Counted from the stretch's first letter, positions 47,101-56,632 are shown. The stretch is DNA of 64,000 nt from Pogonophryne albipinna (GCA_028583405.1 CM053243.1:24082867-24146866), one strand, 5' to 3'. Notes: a model not told the origin generated them from the letters alone. Made by a program: numbers and translations.

Positions 47101-50100
47101 TCCTAAATCCTTTTGAATTCTCCTATCCACTATTCCTTAACCCTGTGACATTTCACACAGAGGTCAAGGAATAGACGATAGGAGCTGATTTTTGGACTAC
47201 TCGACTGCAACCCAGATCTTTGTCTGATTCTTGGCTTTGAAAATCTGGCATAACAGACTTTTTCCCCCATGTATTGTAATTAGGCTCTAACCTTATTTTT
47301 ACTACCCACAAGACAAGCGTAATTGTGTCACCTCACAAATAATGCATCACTCCATTCACACTAGAGTTCTGACCAACAAACCTTAAATAATGTTTTATGC
47401 TTGAATACTGGGCACAAGAATAACAAAAAAACAGAAACCGTTATCAGTTAGAAACGGTGTGATGGGGAGGGTAATAGGTGTATGAGTGAAGGAAAGGGTC
47501 GGGGACTCAGAGAGAGAGAGGGGGGGTGTAGCGTTAATATTCGCCCATCGACAAGTCATCCTGTTTGGTAGTGGGAACCACTGACTGGCTCCTTTCACCT
47601 CTGCTGACCAAGAACAAAAGTATCATTCATTTAAAAATGGGTTGAGGGCACCAATGGTGAAGCCGGCAAGCTCCACCAGCAGAGTGTAACCCCTAGTTTC
47701 CACTGGGTCCGTCTGCGGCGCGTTACGGCTCCGCCGCGGTTTTGGTCCGGCCTCCTCCGGCGTCATACCCCACCGGGCGCGTTTCACAAGCGTTTCAGAA
47801 GCATTACGGAAGCGGAGCGTCGTGCATGCTGGCTCGCAGTTCTTGTTGATTTGGGCATATTTCCTGGACATTTGTACTTCTACAAGAAAGTAAGTAGGCT
47901 ACGGAGTTAAATGGTTTATTTTTGTGTCCGTTTAAATCGTGTTTATTGTTGTTATTTCCTATTTTGTTGTGTTGTAGACTGCAGACATAATTAATAATAA
48001 TTGTAATAGTCCAGTTAAAAATAACATGAATCAAAGATGGGTTGCTGTATTTTAGAGGTAAATAAAAAGCATTCATCATCATAATTATTAGAGATGTCCC
48101 GATCCGATCACGTGATCGGGGATCGGAGCCGATCACGTGATTTTCAAAAGATCGGGAGAAAAAAAATCGGGGATCGGGATTATTATTTTTTTTTTTTATA
48201 TATAATTTTTTTTAATTTTATTTAATGTTACAAAACAAAAATGACCATGTTCACGTCTTAAAGTCATCCTGAGGCCTTAGTTTTGGTTTGAAATGACACA
48301 ACATCATGTATGTGTTGCTTCTTTTGGGCTTGTTTTCAGACCTGGTTGCTTAGTTCTCTCAAAGCTGGCAACAGAGTGGGCGCGCAGTGTCTAGCAGTAA
48401 GCTAACGAGAGGCTACGTTCAGCTGGTGACTCGGGACTCGGGACAGAGCAAATGGCAGGAGTTTGGAAGTATTATAAAATTGAAAGCGAAGGCAGTGTAA
48501 CAGCCAGATGCAATGTTTGCAAGGCGGAGGTTCCGCGTGGTGGAAAGAACAGAGCTACGTTCAACACGACCAATCTAATACGCCACCTGAGAAACAAACA
48601 CCAACAACAACAGGACGAGTACACAGCGGCCACTCAGGTAACGGCACTGAAACAACCGACACTTTCAGAGACTTTTAAAAGGAAAGAGAAACTGCCCCAG
48701 AACAGTGAAAAGGCCAAACAAATAACAGCCAAGATAGCTGAACTCATCGCGTTGGATGACCAGCCGTTATCTGTTACCTTTTTTTTCTCTTAATGCATTG
48801 CATAAAGATCGGATCGGGAAAAATCGGTATCGGCAGATTGTCAAAATCAAATGATCGGAATCGGATCGGGAGCAAAAAAATGTGATCGGGACATCCCTAA
48901 TAATTATTCTATATAATTTACACACAGTGCCTGTACACCGAAGGAGAACGCTGGCCTTTATTCTCCTACTGGAAAGACTACAGAGGAGGGATGGGGGGAG
49001 GAGAAGGAACCGGTTTTGGGGGGTGGGCCGGATGCTGTCACTGTTCCGAAATTACCTTACGGCTGCGTCGCGTCGAAAAATAGACTTCAATCCTATTTCG
49101 AGCGGAGCCCAGCGGCGAGACGCTTCTGAGCCGTAACGCGGCACGTCTGGTGGAATAGCACCCATTGACTAGAGTGGCCGCGATCCTAGCGGACGCTGCG
49201 GCGTGGACGCTGCGGCGTGGACGCTGCGGCGTGGACGCTGTGGCGTGGACGCTGCGGCGTGGACGCTGCGGCGTGGACGCTGCGGCGCAGCCGCAACGCG
49301 CCCGTAACGCGCCGCAGACGGACCCAGTGGAAACTAGGGGTTAGACCCCTGACAAAACCCCTCCTTTTCCTTTATGTCTCAACCTTGTGCACTTTGGAAA
49401 AGGATCTAACACTATAAGGATGTCATTTGGAAATCTCCCTCTTGCTCACAATGCACGAGAAACGCAGACACTGTACCAATAACTTGTGGCAGGTAAACTA
49501 CATACCTTTTCAAGGAGTGTTTGCTTTGTTACTGGCTGAGGGGCCTCCTCTTTTCTCTCATCTGCTTTTCTGTGACAGCACCGTTTCCATTACAGTTGCC
49601 AACATTCAAGCCCCTGTGGGCTGCAGGTAAGAGTCCACTCCAAAATTGTCCCATGATTTATTGTAAAATGTGTGGATTTCCATAAGACATACGTTTGTTT
49701 TTCTAAAACAAAAGTTAAATTAACAATAGAGAATCAACAAATACATTAATAGGTTTCCTTGTAATGAGGACTTCTTGACCTTGGGTAAAGATAAGCTTAC
49801 AAAAACAACCTTGCATCTCTCTGTTTTTTTTTTTTAATCATTTGTCGTATCATACCTTCTTTACTGTTCCTAGGCTATATTTTTGTTAGCCTTACAACAC
49901 ATTTTCAACACATGATGTCTACAAACAAACATGTATGTTTAGTTTAAATGTTGCAGAGACAAAACACTGATATATAAGCTTTTTTCTTTACACATCAGCA
50001 TACCATTGTGGGAGCATTAGCTCTGAGAAAAAGGAGCCCTTGCAGCTGCAATATGTCTCACTAATCCATCATGATCCCTAACCCCAGTGCTCCACATACA

Positions 50101-52486
50101 AAAGATGGAGGGAGTGGGAGAGGACAACTTAGGTTCAAGAGACCAGGAGAACAAATGAGAGAAGGACAGAGAGAGGGACAGACAACCTTTCACATACTTT
50201 TAAGAGGTTGAGGCTAATACATGAGGCGGTTCAGTGCGTAAAACCTGTCACAGAGCATTTAGATAAATGTGCAGAGCAGATAGAAGAAAACAACATACCG
50301 TTTTCCATTTATGCATAAAAAGGCCAGTAGAGTGGTAGTAAGGGCTGAGATATCATTTTAAGAAAACATTGCTTCATGTTGCGATTGAGATGTCCGACTG
50401 CACATAAGAAAAACTATTTATCTAGAAGTGTGACATGAGTATGGAGCTTGGCATATGAAGCCACTGTTTAATTTACCCAACACTTCCCTAACAATAGTGA
50501 TTTCAAGCGCCACAATCGCTTCTAATGTAGCATGGCTTTGTCCACCATTCTTACAAGGTGGCAAAAAAGGAACACAGAGGTTTTCACACACAGGGATAAA
50601 ACGTAACACTTTGAGGCAAGGTTACATTGGAATACCCTTAAGGTTAACTTATTAACGAAATAGCAAATTTTTATTTAGACGAGTGCCTGTGTAAACTTAA
50701 AATCATAACCTCTTATATTCATTCTTTGTGAGGGAGCAAAGTAATTACAAAAGCCACACTAAATTGCTGTTTTCAATGCCGTTGCAGAGGTGGTTACTTA
50801 AGTTTATGAGTTTATGATTAACCCAGAGGTTGTGAAACAAACTCAGGCGTTTCTTCATGGGGCAATCATCAACTGTATCTCTGCACCCACCCATAAAAGA
50901 TCTGTCCTACCTGCTGCACATTTTGTCCCATTTCAAAAAATGTAAATGAGCTCTTACACAAAGCAGTACTTAACTCTAAATCAAATAATGGAAAAAGCTT
51001 GACTCTTAATTATGTTGTACTAAACATAATGTTGGCTACAGTCCAATGAGCATTACTCATGTAAATTGGGCTCGATTGTGACCTCAGTACTCAGTTCATT
51101 ACCTGGTGGTTAAGTCACATTGCATTTCCTAACCAACTTTTAGGTGGAAAGAAAAGCATTACATTTTTACCTTTTAACCAGCAAGGGATTGCTTTTTTAA
51201 AAGCTATTTTCATGGTCCCTTTAGTGTGTTAAATTAAAAAGTGTTTCAAGTACCAATGTTTGAATCGAATATTTTTACAGACTTGAGAGTTTTTGCCATA
51301 CACAATATCTAAATCATTCATAGTATTTATTCAGAACACATACATCTGACAATACAACCTGCCAAGGACAACACCTAAAAAAATATGTATGAGTGATGGG
51401 GTCACAAAAGGGCTAACCCATATCATGTCAATCATAAAAACATCATAAAACATATCAAGAGCTGAAACAACTTGTTGATCAACAACAACTATCTGCAACA
51501 ATTCTGATAATTGATTAATCATTTAGTCTTTAATTAAACTAAAACATTCAAAATGCACTCGGACTCTTAAATATAATTGTAATTGCAAATGATTTAGGAC
51601 TGCATGTAGACGGGACCATGGCTCTGGAAAAAATGTGTAGACATGTTTTACTATTTTGAAATGTTATAGACTAAATGCCTCAACTAACGCTATTTTCAAT
51701 ATCAATCAACATGGTTTTTGGGTTCACTATTAATTGCTCAGTCTAAAAATTGTCAAAAAGTAGTGATACAGGTCCATTATCATTTCCTGGAATCAGTGTA
51801 ACAAAAACAAAACCTTAACTTTTCGGTCCACTATTATATATGACAAAGAAAAAATAATCAAATCTAAATTATCAAGATTCGGTTACCAGTTTCTAGGTGA
51901 TGAAATGATACATCTTATGATTGTTTCAACTTTAAAATGGATCTACTGAAAATGTAGCCTATCGGCAATAATAACTCCCTAAATTAAACATGTCATAAAC
52001 AACATGAGCAGAAACTTTTGGGCTGCAAAAGAAAGTTTGTGACAAGTTCTCAAGAACTTTGTCACCTAACTCGTAGGTATAACACGTTAAATAAAGATTA
52101 GAAACTCTGCTTTTCCTTACATCATCATCAGGATTCTTTTTCTCTGGTGGGCCAAAAGTTAACCCCATGATGTTGAATGCCCAATTATTCACTTGTGATG
52201 TAAACACAACCCAATCCAATACTTAGGCCTTTACAGTGGGGCATGTATAGTGCACAGACATGTTGTAAGGTTGTTGTTCCCTGTGGATGTTGGTCAGTAC
52301 TTACAGGTAGTAGGTGAAAGTACTGAGCCCGGTCGGGACGGTGGTCAGCCCCCTCCCGGAGCAGTCTGCACCCCCATCTTCATCGCAGCTGCATGAGGAC
52401 GAGCACACGGCCGTCGACTGTCCTTGACCGGTGGCACCAGGGCGAAGGAAACACCACAAACATATCCAAAACAAGTCCACACGCAT
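21497..52486 (-). CDS. lgr4: Leucine-rich repeat G-protein-coupled receptor 4 (R-spondin receptor), complete coding region
   Basis: Plasma-membrane receptor that binds R-spondins and enhances Wnt signalling by removing ZNRF3/RNF43. Coding exons in transcript order: 52305-52486, 37776-37847, 32832-32903, 32116-32187, 29754-29969, 28199-28270, 26714-26782, 26162-26233, 25858-25929, 25628-25696, 25473-25544, 25146-25211, 24927-24998, 24769-24840, 24504-24629, 23584-23681, 23013-23066, 21497-22890. They sum to 2922 nt, exactly 974 codons including stop; human LGR4 has 951 residues. Most exons are one LRR of 66-72 nt, split inside the closing Leu codon. LGR4 rather than LGR5/6 is shown by the C-tail ([29 protein letters not shown], final PRVKD). 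Intron 1 is 14.5 kb. The gene converges on mybpc3. Confidence 0.97.
23013..24629 (-). CDS. lgr4: lgr4 exons 15-17: last repeats and cysteine-rich hinge
   Basis: Exon 15 (24504-24629) has the last repeats, [20 protein letters not shown]. Exon 16 (23584-23681) has the hinge signature [19 protein letters not shown]. Exon 17 (23013-23066, 54 nt) ends [10 protein letters not shown], the hinge cysteine before helix 1. The hinge couples the ectodomain to the membrane part. It is shorter than in the human protein between the Cys pair and the MHC motif. Confidence 0.93.
24769..28270 (-). CDS. lgr4: lgr4 exons 6-14: nine single-repeat exons
   Basis: Exons 28199-28270, 26714-26782, 26162-26233, 25858-25929, 25628-25696, 25473-25544, 25146-25211, 24927-24998 and 24769-24840. 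Each encodes one LRR, for example [80 protein letters not shown] and [20 protein letters not shown]. Lengths of 66, 69 and 72 nt reflect 22-24-residue repeats. All donors and acceptors are canonical and all are phase 2. Confidence 0.95.
27349..27530 (+). mobile_element. tRNA-derived SINE in lgr4 intron 6
   Basis: The head resembles a tRNA: GGCAGTGGCTCAGTCAGTAG (A box) and GGTTCAAGTCCCCG (B box). A common fish SINE body follows, with GGAGAGGTCCCAGTTCA and TGCCCTTGAGCAAGGCACC. It lies in the orientation opposite to the host gene. It is a retroposon and not a tRNA gene. Confidence 0.75.
29355..29395. repeat. Perfect 18-bp palindrome with 5-base loop
   Basis: The left arm ATTTAAATGACGTCTTAC (29355-29372) and its exact reverse complement (29378-29395) flank the loop TTTTG. 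Each arm contains TGACGTC, a CRE-like core. It lies in lgr4 intron 5. It may be a tiny MITE or a hairpin; its function is unknown. Confidence 0.85.
29754..29969 (-). CDS. lgr4: lgr4 exon 5: three fused leucine-rich repeats
   Basis: A single 216-nt exon, three times the 72-nt unit. It encodes [20 protein letters not shown], then [15 protein letters not shown], then [20 protein letters not shown] and ends SLVVL. These are among the most conserved repeats of the LGR4/5/6 group. The exon has no internal intron where its neighbours have one per repeat. Confidence 0.95.
29970..32028. other. lgr4 intron 4 interior; nothing recognised
   Basis: About 2 kb of intron DNA without recognised element. Its 5' end on the minus strand begins with the CA repeat listed separately. 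Confidence 0.5.
32029..32103 (+). repeat. (TG)n microsatellite, (CA)n on the lgr4 strand, beside the exon 4 donor
   Basis: About 37 TG units. On the minus strand it reads as CA repeats starting roughly 12 bases after the GTAAGC donor of lgr4 exon 4. Intronic CA repeats near 5' splice sites are known hnRNP L binding elements, so a splicing effect is possible. Confidence 0.9.
32116..32903 (-). CDS. lgr4: lgr4 exons 3 and 4: two leucine-rich repeats
   Basis: Exons 32832-32903 ([20 protein letters not shown]) and 32116-32187 ([20 protein letters not shown]), each 72 nt and phase 2. Exon 4 has its 5' splice site only about a dozen bases from a long CA repeat (see the repeat at 32029-32103). In human LGR4 the repeats at the same places contact R-spondin in the concave face; here I infer the same role by homology. 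Confidence 0.94.
32904..37775. other. lgr4 intron 2 (minus strand); no gene, one small palindrome
   Basis: A 4.9-kb intron. The only structure I note is a palindrome at 35675-35701: TTACCTGACG, a 7-base loop, then CGTCAGGTAA. The rest is unique-looking AT-rich DNA with pyrimidine-rich patches near 36720-36800. Confidence 0.5.
37776..37847 (-). CDS. lgr4: lgr4 exon 2: leucine-rich repeat
   Basis: A 72-nt exon encoding one repeat, [20 protein letters not shown] then LEEL. It is flanked by GTAAGT and CAG in the minus orientation. It stands alone between the 14.5-kb intron 1 and a 4.9-kb intron 2. Confidence 0.94.
40460..40852. mobile_element. Short inverted-repeat element (MITE-like)
   Basis: Imperfect inverted arms of about 75 bp. 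The left begins CTTCCGGTGGACCTCCATGG and contains CAATGGAGAGAGA. The right ends CCCATGGACCGGAAG and contains TCTCTCTCCATTG. The interior has no convincing ORF. Superfamily and target duplication are not determined. Confidence 0.5.
40880..41028. repeat. Near-perfect inverted repeat with long arms
   Basis: The left arm at 40880-40930 begins CGCGAGTACACATGCTGCA and ends GAGTGGCGC. The right arm at 40971-41028 is its reverse complement with few changes, ending GCAGCATGTGTACTCGCG. The spacer is 40 bp. RNA or single-stranded DNA from this locus would fold into a hairpin of over 50 bp. Probably a MITE. Confidence 0.8.
41140..41180 (+). repeat. (GA)n microsatellite
   Basis: A short run of GA units, ending in GGGGGAGAGAGG, just before the pogo-like element. 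Confidence 0.8.
41268..42575 (-). mobile_element. Internally deleted pogo/Tigger-like DNA transposon
   Basis: The ends are inverted: CCGTAATTTTCGGACTATAA at 41268 and its exact reverse complement ending at 42575. Both are flanked by TA (41266-41267, 42576-42577), the Tc1/mariner-type target. On the minus strand a Met at 42205 opens [20 protein letters not shown], like the Brinker-type helix-turn-helix head of pogo transposases. A second frame from 42116 reads [20 protein letters not shown] and ends in an acidic tail with SDSDEEEF, like the pogo C-terminus. The DDE catalytic core is missing and the two remnants are in different frames, so the copy is not autonomous. Confidence 0.82.
42644..42752. 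mobile_element. Terminal fragment of a hAT-like element
   Basis: The stretch ends GATCGGAGCATCCCTA (42737-42752), close to the reversed TIR of hAT elements that begin TAGGGATG or TAGAGATG, and is preceded by repeated GATCGGCC motifs. Related GATCGG text lies at 41058-41085, before the pogo-like element. The older copy may therefore have been split by that insertion. Confidence 0.4.
44185..44290. mobile_element. hAT-like terminal fragment
   Basis: The text GGGGTGTGCAAAAAAAATCG followed by GAATCGATTCAGAAATTCC resembles a widespread vertebrate hAT end. Only one end is seen. A similar end fragment, AGGGCTGTGCAATTAATCG, lies at 46396-46415. Confidence 0.4.
44416..45262. mobile_element. hAT-type MITE with near-perfect 8-bp target duplication
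   Basis: The ends are AGACCCTCCAGAAAAACGC (left) and its reverse complement (right). Flanks are CTAAAGCT at the left and ATAAAGCT at the right, an 8-bp duplication with one mismatch, as expected for hAT. Near both ends the motif GATTATGCGG recurs several times. No transposase ORF was found. Confidence 0.7.
45285..45420. repeat. Palindromic repeat
   Basis: GGATAATGTACAGCGA and GGTCATTATG near 45297-45325 are mirrored by CATAATGACC and GTCGCTGCACATAATCC near 45386-45415. This makes an inverted repeat with arms of about 29 bp. It is probably part of another fish MITE. Confidence 0.55.
46768..46815 (+). mobile_element. 3' fragment of a tRNA-SINE
   Basis: The text TAAGTCGCTTTGGATAAAAG then CGTCAGCTAAATG and TGTAATG matches the 3' body of the SINE at 6008-6195. 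No tRNA-like head is evident. Confidence 0.6.
47120..47184. repeat. Inverted repeat (hairpin)
   Basis: The arms CTCCTATCCACTATTCCTT (47120-) and AAGGAATAGACGATAGGAG (-47184) are mirrored with two mismatches around a 19-20-base loop. The region 46840-47215 looks like an interspersed repeat, but its limits are not certain. Confidence 0.6.
48089..48899 (+). mobile_element. hAT transposon, internally deleted, with perfect 8-bp target duplication
   Basis: The TIRs are TAGAGATGTCCCGATC (left) and GATCGGGACATCCCTA (right). The flanks are ATAATTAT at 48081-48088 and again at 48900-48907, a perfect 8-bp duplication. The interior has many GATCGG motifs and one ORF with a BED zinc finger (48452-48793). 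The catalytic hAT domain is absent, so the copy is non-autonomous. Confidence 0.9.
48452..48793 (+). pseudogene. Truncated hAT transposase: BED-type zinc finger N-terminus
   Basis: A 113-residue ORF starting [20 protein letters not shown]. Cys20, Cys23, His45 and His50 fit the BED finger pattern C-x2-C...H-x4-H ([10 protein letters not shown]). This domain binds the transposon ends in hAT/ZBED proteins. The reading continues [17 protein letters not shown], the usual linker after the BED finger, and stops before the RNase-H-like catalytic domain. It is either a decayed transposase or, less likely, an expressed DNA-binding stub. Confidence 0.8.
49190..49290 (+). repeat. 14-bp GC-rich minisatellite
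   Basis: About seven tandem copies of GGACGCTGCGGCGT, one copy with a T change. It lies next to the right terminal repeat of the GC-rich transposon, whose own end contains similar CTGCGGCGC text. The array probably grew from the element end. Confidence 0.85.
52305..52486 (-). CDS. lgr4: lgr4 exon 1: signal peptide and LRRNT
   Basis: ATG at 52484-52486 opens a hydrophobic signal peptide ([14 protein letters not shown]...). It is followed by the N-terminal cysteine cap with pattern C-x3-C-x-C-x6-C and then [19 protein letters not shown]. The donor GTAAGT follows at 52304. Joined to exon 2 the text continues [12 protein letters not shown], matching the family. The surrounding sequence (about 52310-53000) is richer in CpG than the rest of the window, consistent with a promoter region. 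Confidence 0.93.
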
Positions 52487-53290
52487 TTTCTCCTCGTCGT
52501 TTCAGGTGAAAGCGATAAAAAGGAGGCCTTTCTTTGTGGTTTAATCTATTCCGGACGTCGACTTCTCATGTGGTTGGTCGGCTGAGGCATGAAGAGATGA
52601 AGGCTAACCGACGCTTTTCACACAAAACAAAATAAAACGTCCGAGCACTTCATACATTCACAAGCCAAACCAACAAATATCCACGTAAGGGTTTTAGCTA
52701 GCGTTAACAACCAAACATTGTCCCCGAAGACGAGTGTTTTACCTTGCAGTGAAATATTTCTCAACCCCCCGTGTGTCGTATTAGTCCATGAAAATAAAGT
52801 AGCAGAGCTGGTGGCGACAAGAGCGGTAGCCTACCTTGCGTTTTCGCTGTCCCATTAAATAATCAACAAAATAAATAAAGCCCAAACCAGCAGTGCCTGC
52901 TAATGCGTCGCTAACAGGCTGATCTGGTCGCGGGGAAATGCTCAGCTAAACACACCGGGTTTGTTTCCTAACAGGAGATCACCGACAGTTTTCAGCCATT
53001 CCTCACGTTCCCCTCCTCTGCTCCTGACATCAACAGCATGCTTGTGGCTCTGCAGGCACCCTACCGGACAACCTGCAGCACTGGGCCTGTGCAACACTCA
53101 GACCTGCACCACAACGTCACTGCTGCCATCCACTGCACACTCACCAGCCGGGGGAAGAGGCAGGTAAAACTATGGAGATCCAGTTTAGTTCCAGAGAAAC
53201 GTATCAGTGCATTTCCTGTTAAACACTCTGTTTGCCCTGTTTCAAAAGCAGCGGGGGTGGGAGTTGTAGCTACTCAGGTCCTTTGATAAA
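52487..53290 (-). promoter_or_regulatory. lgr4 5' UTR and presumed promoter region
   Basis: DNA directly before the lgr4 ATG on the minus strand. It has more CpG than the surrounding AT-rich sequence (for example near 52550-52620, 52720-52780 and 52900-52935), suggesting a CpG-type promoter. No clear TATA box was found and the start site cannot be placed. Short ORFs in the region look like chance. Confidence 0.4.
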
Positions 53291-53339
53291 AAGTATTAAT
53301 ACCACACTAATAGTGGAAGGAGGCTGAAGTTATTCATAC

Positions 53340-53625
53340 ATTACATCCAGTTTCTCTTGGAATAAAATCACACTGTACATTTTACATTTATATATTCAGT
53401 TTAATATGTAATATTACATCTGTCACATAAGTATGTATAATACCTTGCTTTATATCTTGTTGTAGTTCATTTGTAAATTCAACGTATATTATCTACTTTC
53501 TTGTTTATTTCTTGTCTTTTAATTTGTATTTTACAATACCATGTCTTTTTATGCTGCTGCAACACAAACATTTCCCAAATTGGGATCAATAAAGTACTAT
53601 TTATCTTATCTTATTGTGATTAGCA
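53340..53625 (+). mobile_element. 3' end fragment of a LINE-like retroposon
   Basis: The stretch ends GCTGCTGCAACACAAACAT, then TTGGGATCAATAAAGTACTA and a TATCTTATCTTATT tail. This is the usual 3' terminus of L2/Rex-type fish LINEs. No coding part is present. Confidence 0.5.
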
Positions 53626-55034
53626 GTATGTATGTCGAAGCATAACAAAAATCAAATAAACAAAGACATGAGTAAAAGTAGCTAAATGTTTTAGACCTTT
53701 CAAAGTTAATTTTACAGATTTAAATTGATGATATGGGGTAAAATAATAAGCAATATTCAACTGGTATACATTGCTGTAGTGACTCCTTTAAACACACAGG
53801 CAATGCATCACATTTAATTGTGTTTATACATATTTTTAATGTAAAATCTTTTTTTTGACGAGTAACAGGCAATAGCCTAAAATACAAAAGAAAAATAAGG
53901 GGGTATACAAATACATTATGGCCAAATTATGTGTTTGTTCCATTTAAGACACAAAAGAAAGGTGTGTGGGTTGGAAACAAGCACAAGTTATTTTACTTTA
54001 TGCTACAGTTAAATATCATAGGATTATTGACTTGGTGTATTCTTGGCAAGGGAGCTTGACAATGTACATAATTCAGTGGAGATCACATTAGGTAAGTACA
54101 AGTAGATATTTGTACATGCCAGGTAAATGGGGGTTCCAACAAAATACTACACGCCAAAGTAAAATTTTTAGGTCTGACACATTATGCCTAAACAAGGATT
54201 GCTTATTGTTTGTAGAGTTACCTATTACATCCTTTCTGTTCAATACACAGTAAACACATTACCGAAGCTTGAAGCAAAAATAATCTTGTTGTAAAGAATT
54301 CTAAAGTTCTAAAGAAAGACCGATCTACTGTGCGAACCACCATGTTATCTACCGAATCCATAACATTGCAGACTAACATGTTAACCTTTTTTATGATTAA
54401 GAAGGCATTGATCGCTTGTGTTTTACATTGCTACAAACCTGAAGATAAGACAAAGCTCAGCAATGTGTGTCATAATGGCTTTGAACATTATGATGGAAAT
54501 ACATGATGGTAATTTCCATGCTTAGTTATGTCTCCGTTTTTTGGGGGGTTGATACAATTAGTTTAACAGCCAAATGCAACCTTTTTTTACCTCTTGGGAA
54601 TAACCTTTTATTTCAAATCCCTTAAAAAAAGCACATTATCATGAGGGTTTTTTACATCAAGGACCTCACAAATGATTTGTATATCCTGTCAATGGAGAGC
54701 TGTTTATATCCAGCGGTCCAGCGCAGGGCTGACATGACGTCTGGCAAACAGCTTGGTGATGTAGCCGTAAAAAGGACCAGCAGAATGAGAAGCAAAGAAT
54801 ATACCAAATAAATATTTTAAGAATTGAGAATTTTGCATCGGAGGTTACATGTTATGGGATACATTTAGGATATTTGTCTTCAAAATGTCAGTAAATCATT
54901 TATATTGTATAACTACAACAACATACTCAACCATTGCTAAGCGCATAGTGCTGAACTTTCTAATCAGATGTTATTTGTGTTTATGATTACATTTAGCTTT
55001 TCTCCTGTTCCTTTGCATAAACACTTTTTCTTTA

Positions 55035-55200
55035 AAGGTCACCTATTATGCAAAATCCACTTTTTTATGTTTTTTATGCATGTGTCCCCTCTGTGTAAAG
55101 AGATTCTGAAAGTTTCAGGAAAAAAGGCTCTCTTTTTCTCCTGATCTATTTATATAAAAACCTGTCTAAAATGAGCTGATCAGATTTTGGCCACTTTATG
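55035..55200 (+). repeat. Interspersed repeat fragment
   Basis: It starts TTTAAAGGTCACCTATTATG and CAAAATCCACTTTTTTATG, a sequence I recognise as widespread in teleost non-autonomous DNA transposons. The matching right end is not evident nearby. Confidence 0.5.
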
Positions 55201-55243
55201 AATGGTTTTTTGGCTTGTGTAACCATTAGCCAATAACCAACCA

Positions 55244-55263
55244 AGGTTAGGGTTAGGGTTAGG
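55244..55263 (+). repeat. Short telomere-like (TTAGGG) run
   Basis: About three copies of GGTTAG/TTAGGG in tandem. It is too short to mean an ancient telomere fusion and is most likely chance or repair-inserted. Confidence 0.6.
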
Positions 55264-55978
55264 ATGCACACTTGTCAATACATTTGAAAGATGTGCATAA
55301 TAGTTAAGTGATGACTGCAGGCATAAAATGAGGAAAGACACAACAATGACACCATACTGTATATACATCTCCATCACCAACATTCACTGCATGTGCTCTG
55401 CTTAACACATCACTTACAAAAACTATTGCAGCACCTGACACTCAGCGTCTCCACCCTTCACATTGTGAGATAATCAATGGTGCATAGGGAAAAGGGAAAT
55501 CAACCAGACAGGCCATAGGCATATGGCGCACCTCCAGCATATGGAAACTGGGATTGGATTATGAGCCATACATTATCAGTTGGGTGGTTTACAGTATGGT
55601 ATCAATCATGGAGAGTCAAATCAGCACCCTGAGGCAAATCCCTCTTTAATAGGGAAGAAAGTTGTGGCATCTACCGAGATCTTCTTTTTAAAAGGTCCAG
55701 AAGCTCAAGCGTATTATTCACATTACTGAAAAGTGAAAATATTACAAATTAATTTAAAGAATTTGCCAAGTAATATATTTGACATCAAAATCCATTTCTA
55801 GTTACTGCACACAGCTCGTCTACAGTCCTCGTACAACTTTGAAAACAGTTGGGCTCTAATTCAGGTGACTCTAGTCTATAGTGTCTTGTTGACTAGTTTA
55901 CTAGCTAACAACATGCAGTAAATAAGTAAAAACAATAAACATTTTAAACAGCAGGGTTGTATATTTTTGAACTGTTTT

Positions 55979-56632
55979 AAGGTCTCCTATTATACTATTT
56001 TTAGGCATATATTATAGGTCTCAGATATATCAAAAACATGTATATGAAGTGTTTTGCTCAAAATACCAAACAGATCACCCATTCTAGCCATGCCTCTATT
56101 TCAGCCCTGTTATGAGAGGTGCTCCGTAGCTTTAAAAAAAAAAAGAGAGCCGGGACGAGAGCTCATGCAGAATAATTCTACCGAGATACTCAGCTAAACG
56201 CTGCCGTGATTAAACACCATATGTTCCAAACCACATCAATGATTCTTTCTGAAACAGTATGGAGCTCAAATGCTTTTTCTCTCACTGGTTTACCACAAGG
56301 TGAGTACCTTTTCATATCCTGCTTTTTTACACATACTCTCTCCAGTACAGCGTTAGCTCTGAGTGTTAGCATGCTTGCTAATGTAAACACAGACCATATT
56401 ACTTCCAAAACGTTGCGCATTGGGCCATGGGCGTAAAGCCAGCCCACATTTTCTATTATCGGCAGCAAATCTGGATCAACTCCGTTGTACCCCCGTTTTT
56501 AGAGATGTGGGTACGGAGGAAGAGAGAGAGGGTTGTATTTTTGGACACTTTGTGAGTCTACTGACAAACCGGGGACACATATTTATGTATAAAAGACATC
56601 AAGAAGTGCATTTGCATGATAGGAGACCTTTA
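55979..56632. mobile_element. Non-autonomous TTAA-type transposon
   Basis: The ends AAGGTCTCCTAT (55979-55990) and ATAGGAGACCTT (56619-56630) are inverted and lie next to TTAA. It is about 650 bp long with no transposase. The TTAA flanks fit piggyBac or Kolobok targets, but which of them is not decided. Confidence 0.6.

Larger units (their letters stand above)
47688..49343. mobile_element. GC-rich inverted-repeat transposon carrying a nested hAT
   Basis: Inverted ends of about 40 bp begin CCCCTAGTTTCCACTGGGTC and continue into CGTCTGCGGCGCGTTACGG. The right copy ends near 49343 and is flanked by TA/TAA-like bases. The element body is unusually GC-rich for this window, with a 14-bp minisatellite near its right end. 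An 811-bp hAT element sits inside it. No transposase ORF of its own is seen. Confidence 0.7.
37848..52304. other. lgr4 intron 1: large transposon-rich intron
   Basis: This 14.5-kb intron separates the signal-peptide exon from the first repeat exon. From about 40460 to 49345 it is filled with inverted-repeat transposons, listed singly. The stretches 37848-39700 and 49346-52300 show no element that I can name. No host exon was found. Confidence 0.7.

Noticed and set aside
49217..49417. ORF with Trp/Arg-rich repeats
   Set aside because: It is the translation of the 14-bp minisatellite, not a gene.
52961..53286. Short ORFs just upstream of lgr4 that could be a neighbouring exon
   Set aside because: No family resemblance and no paired splice pattern; the CpG-rich 5' flank explains the open frames.
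55244..55263. Interstitial telomere
   Set aside because: Only about three hexamers; too short for a chromosome-fusion mark.
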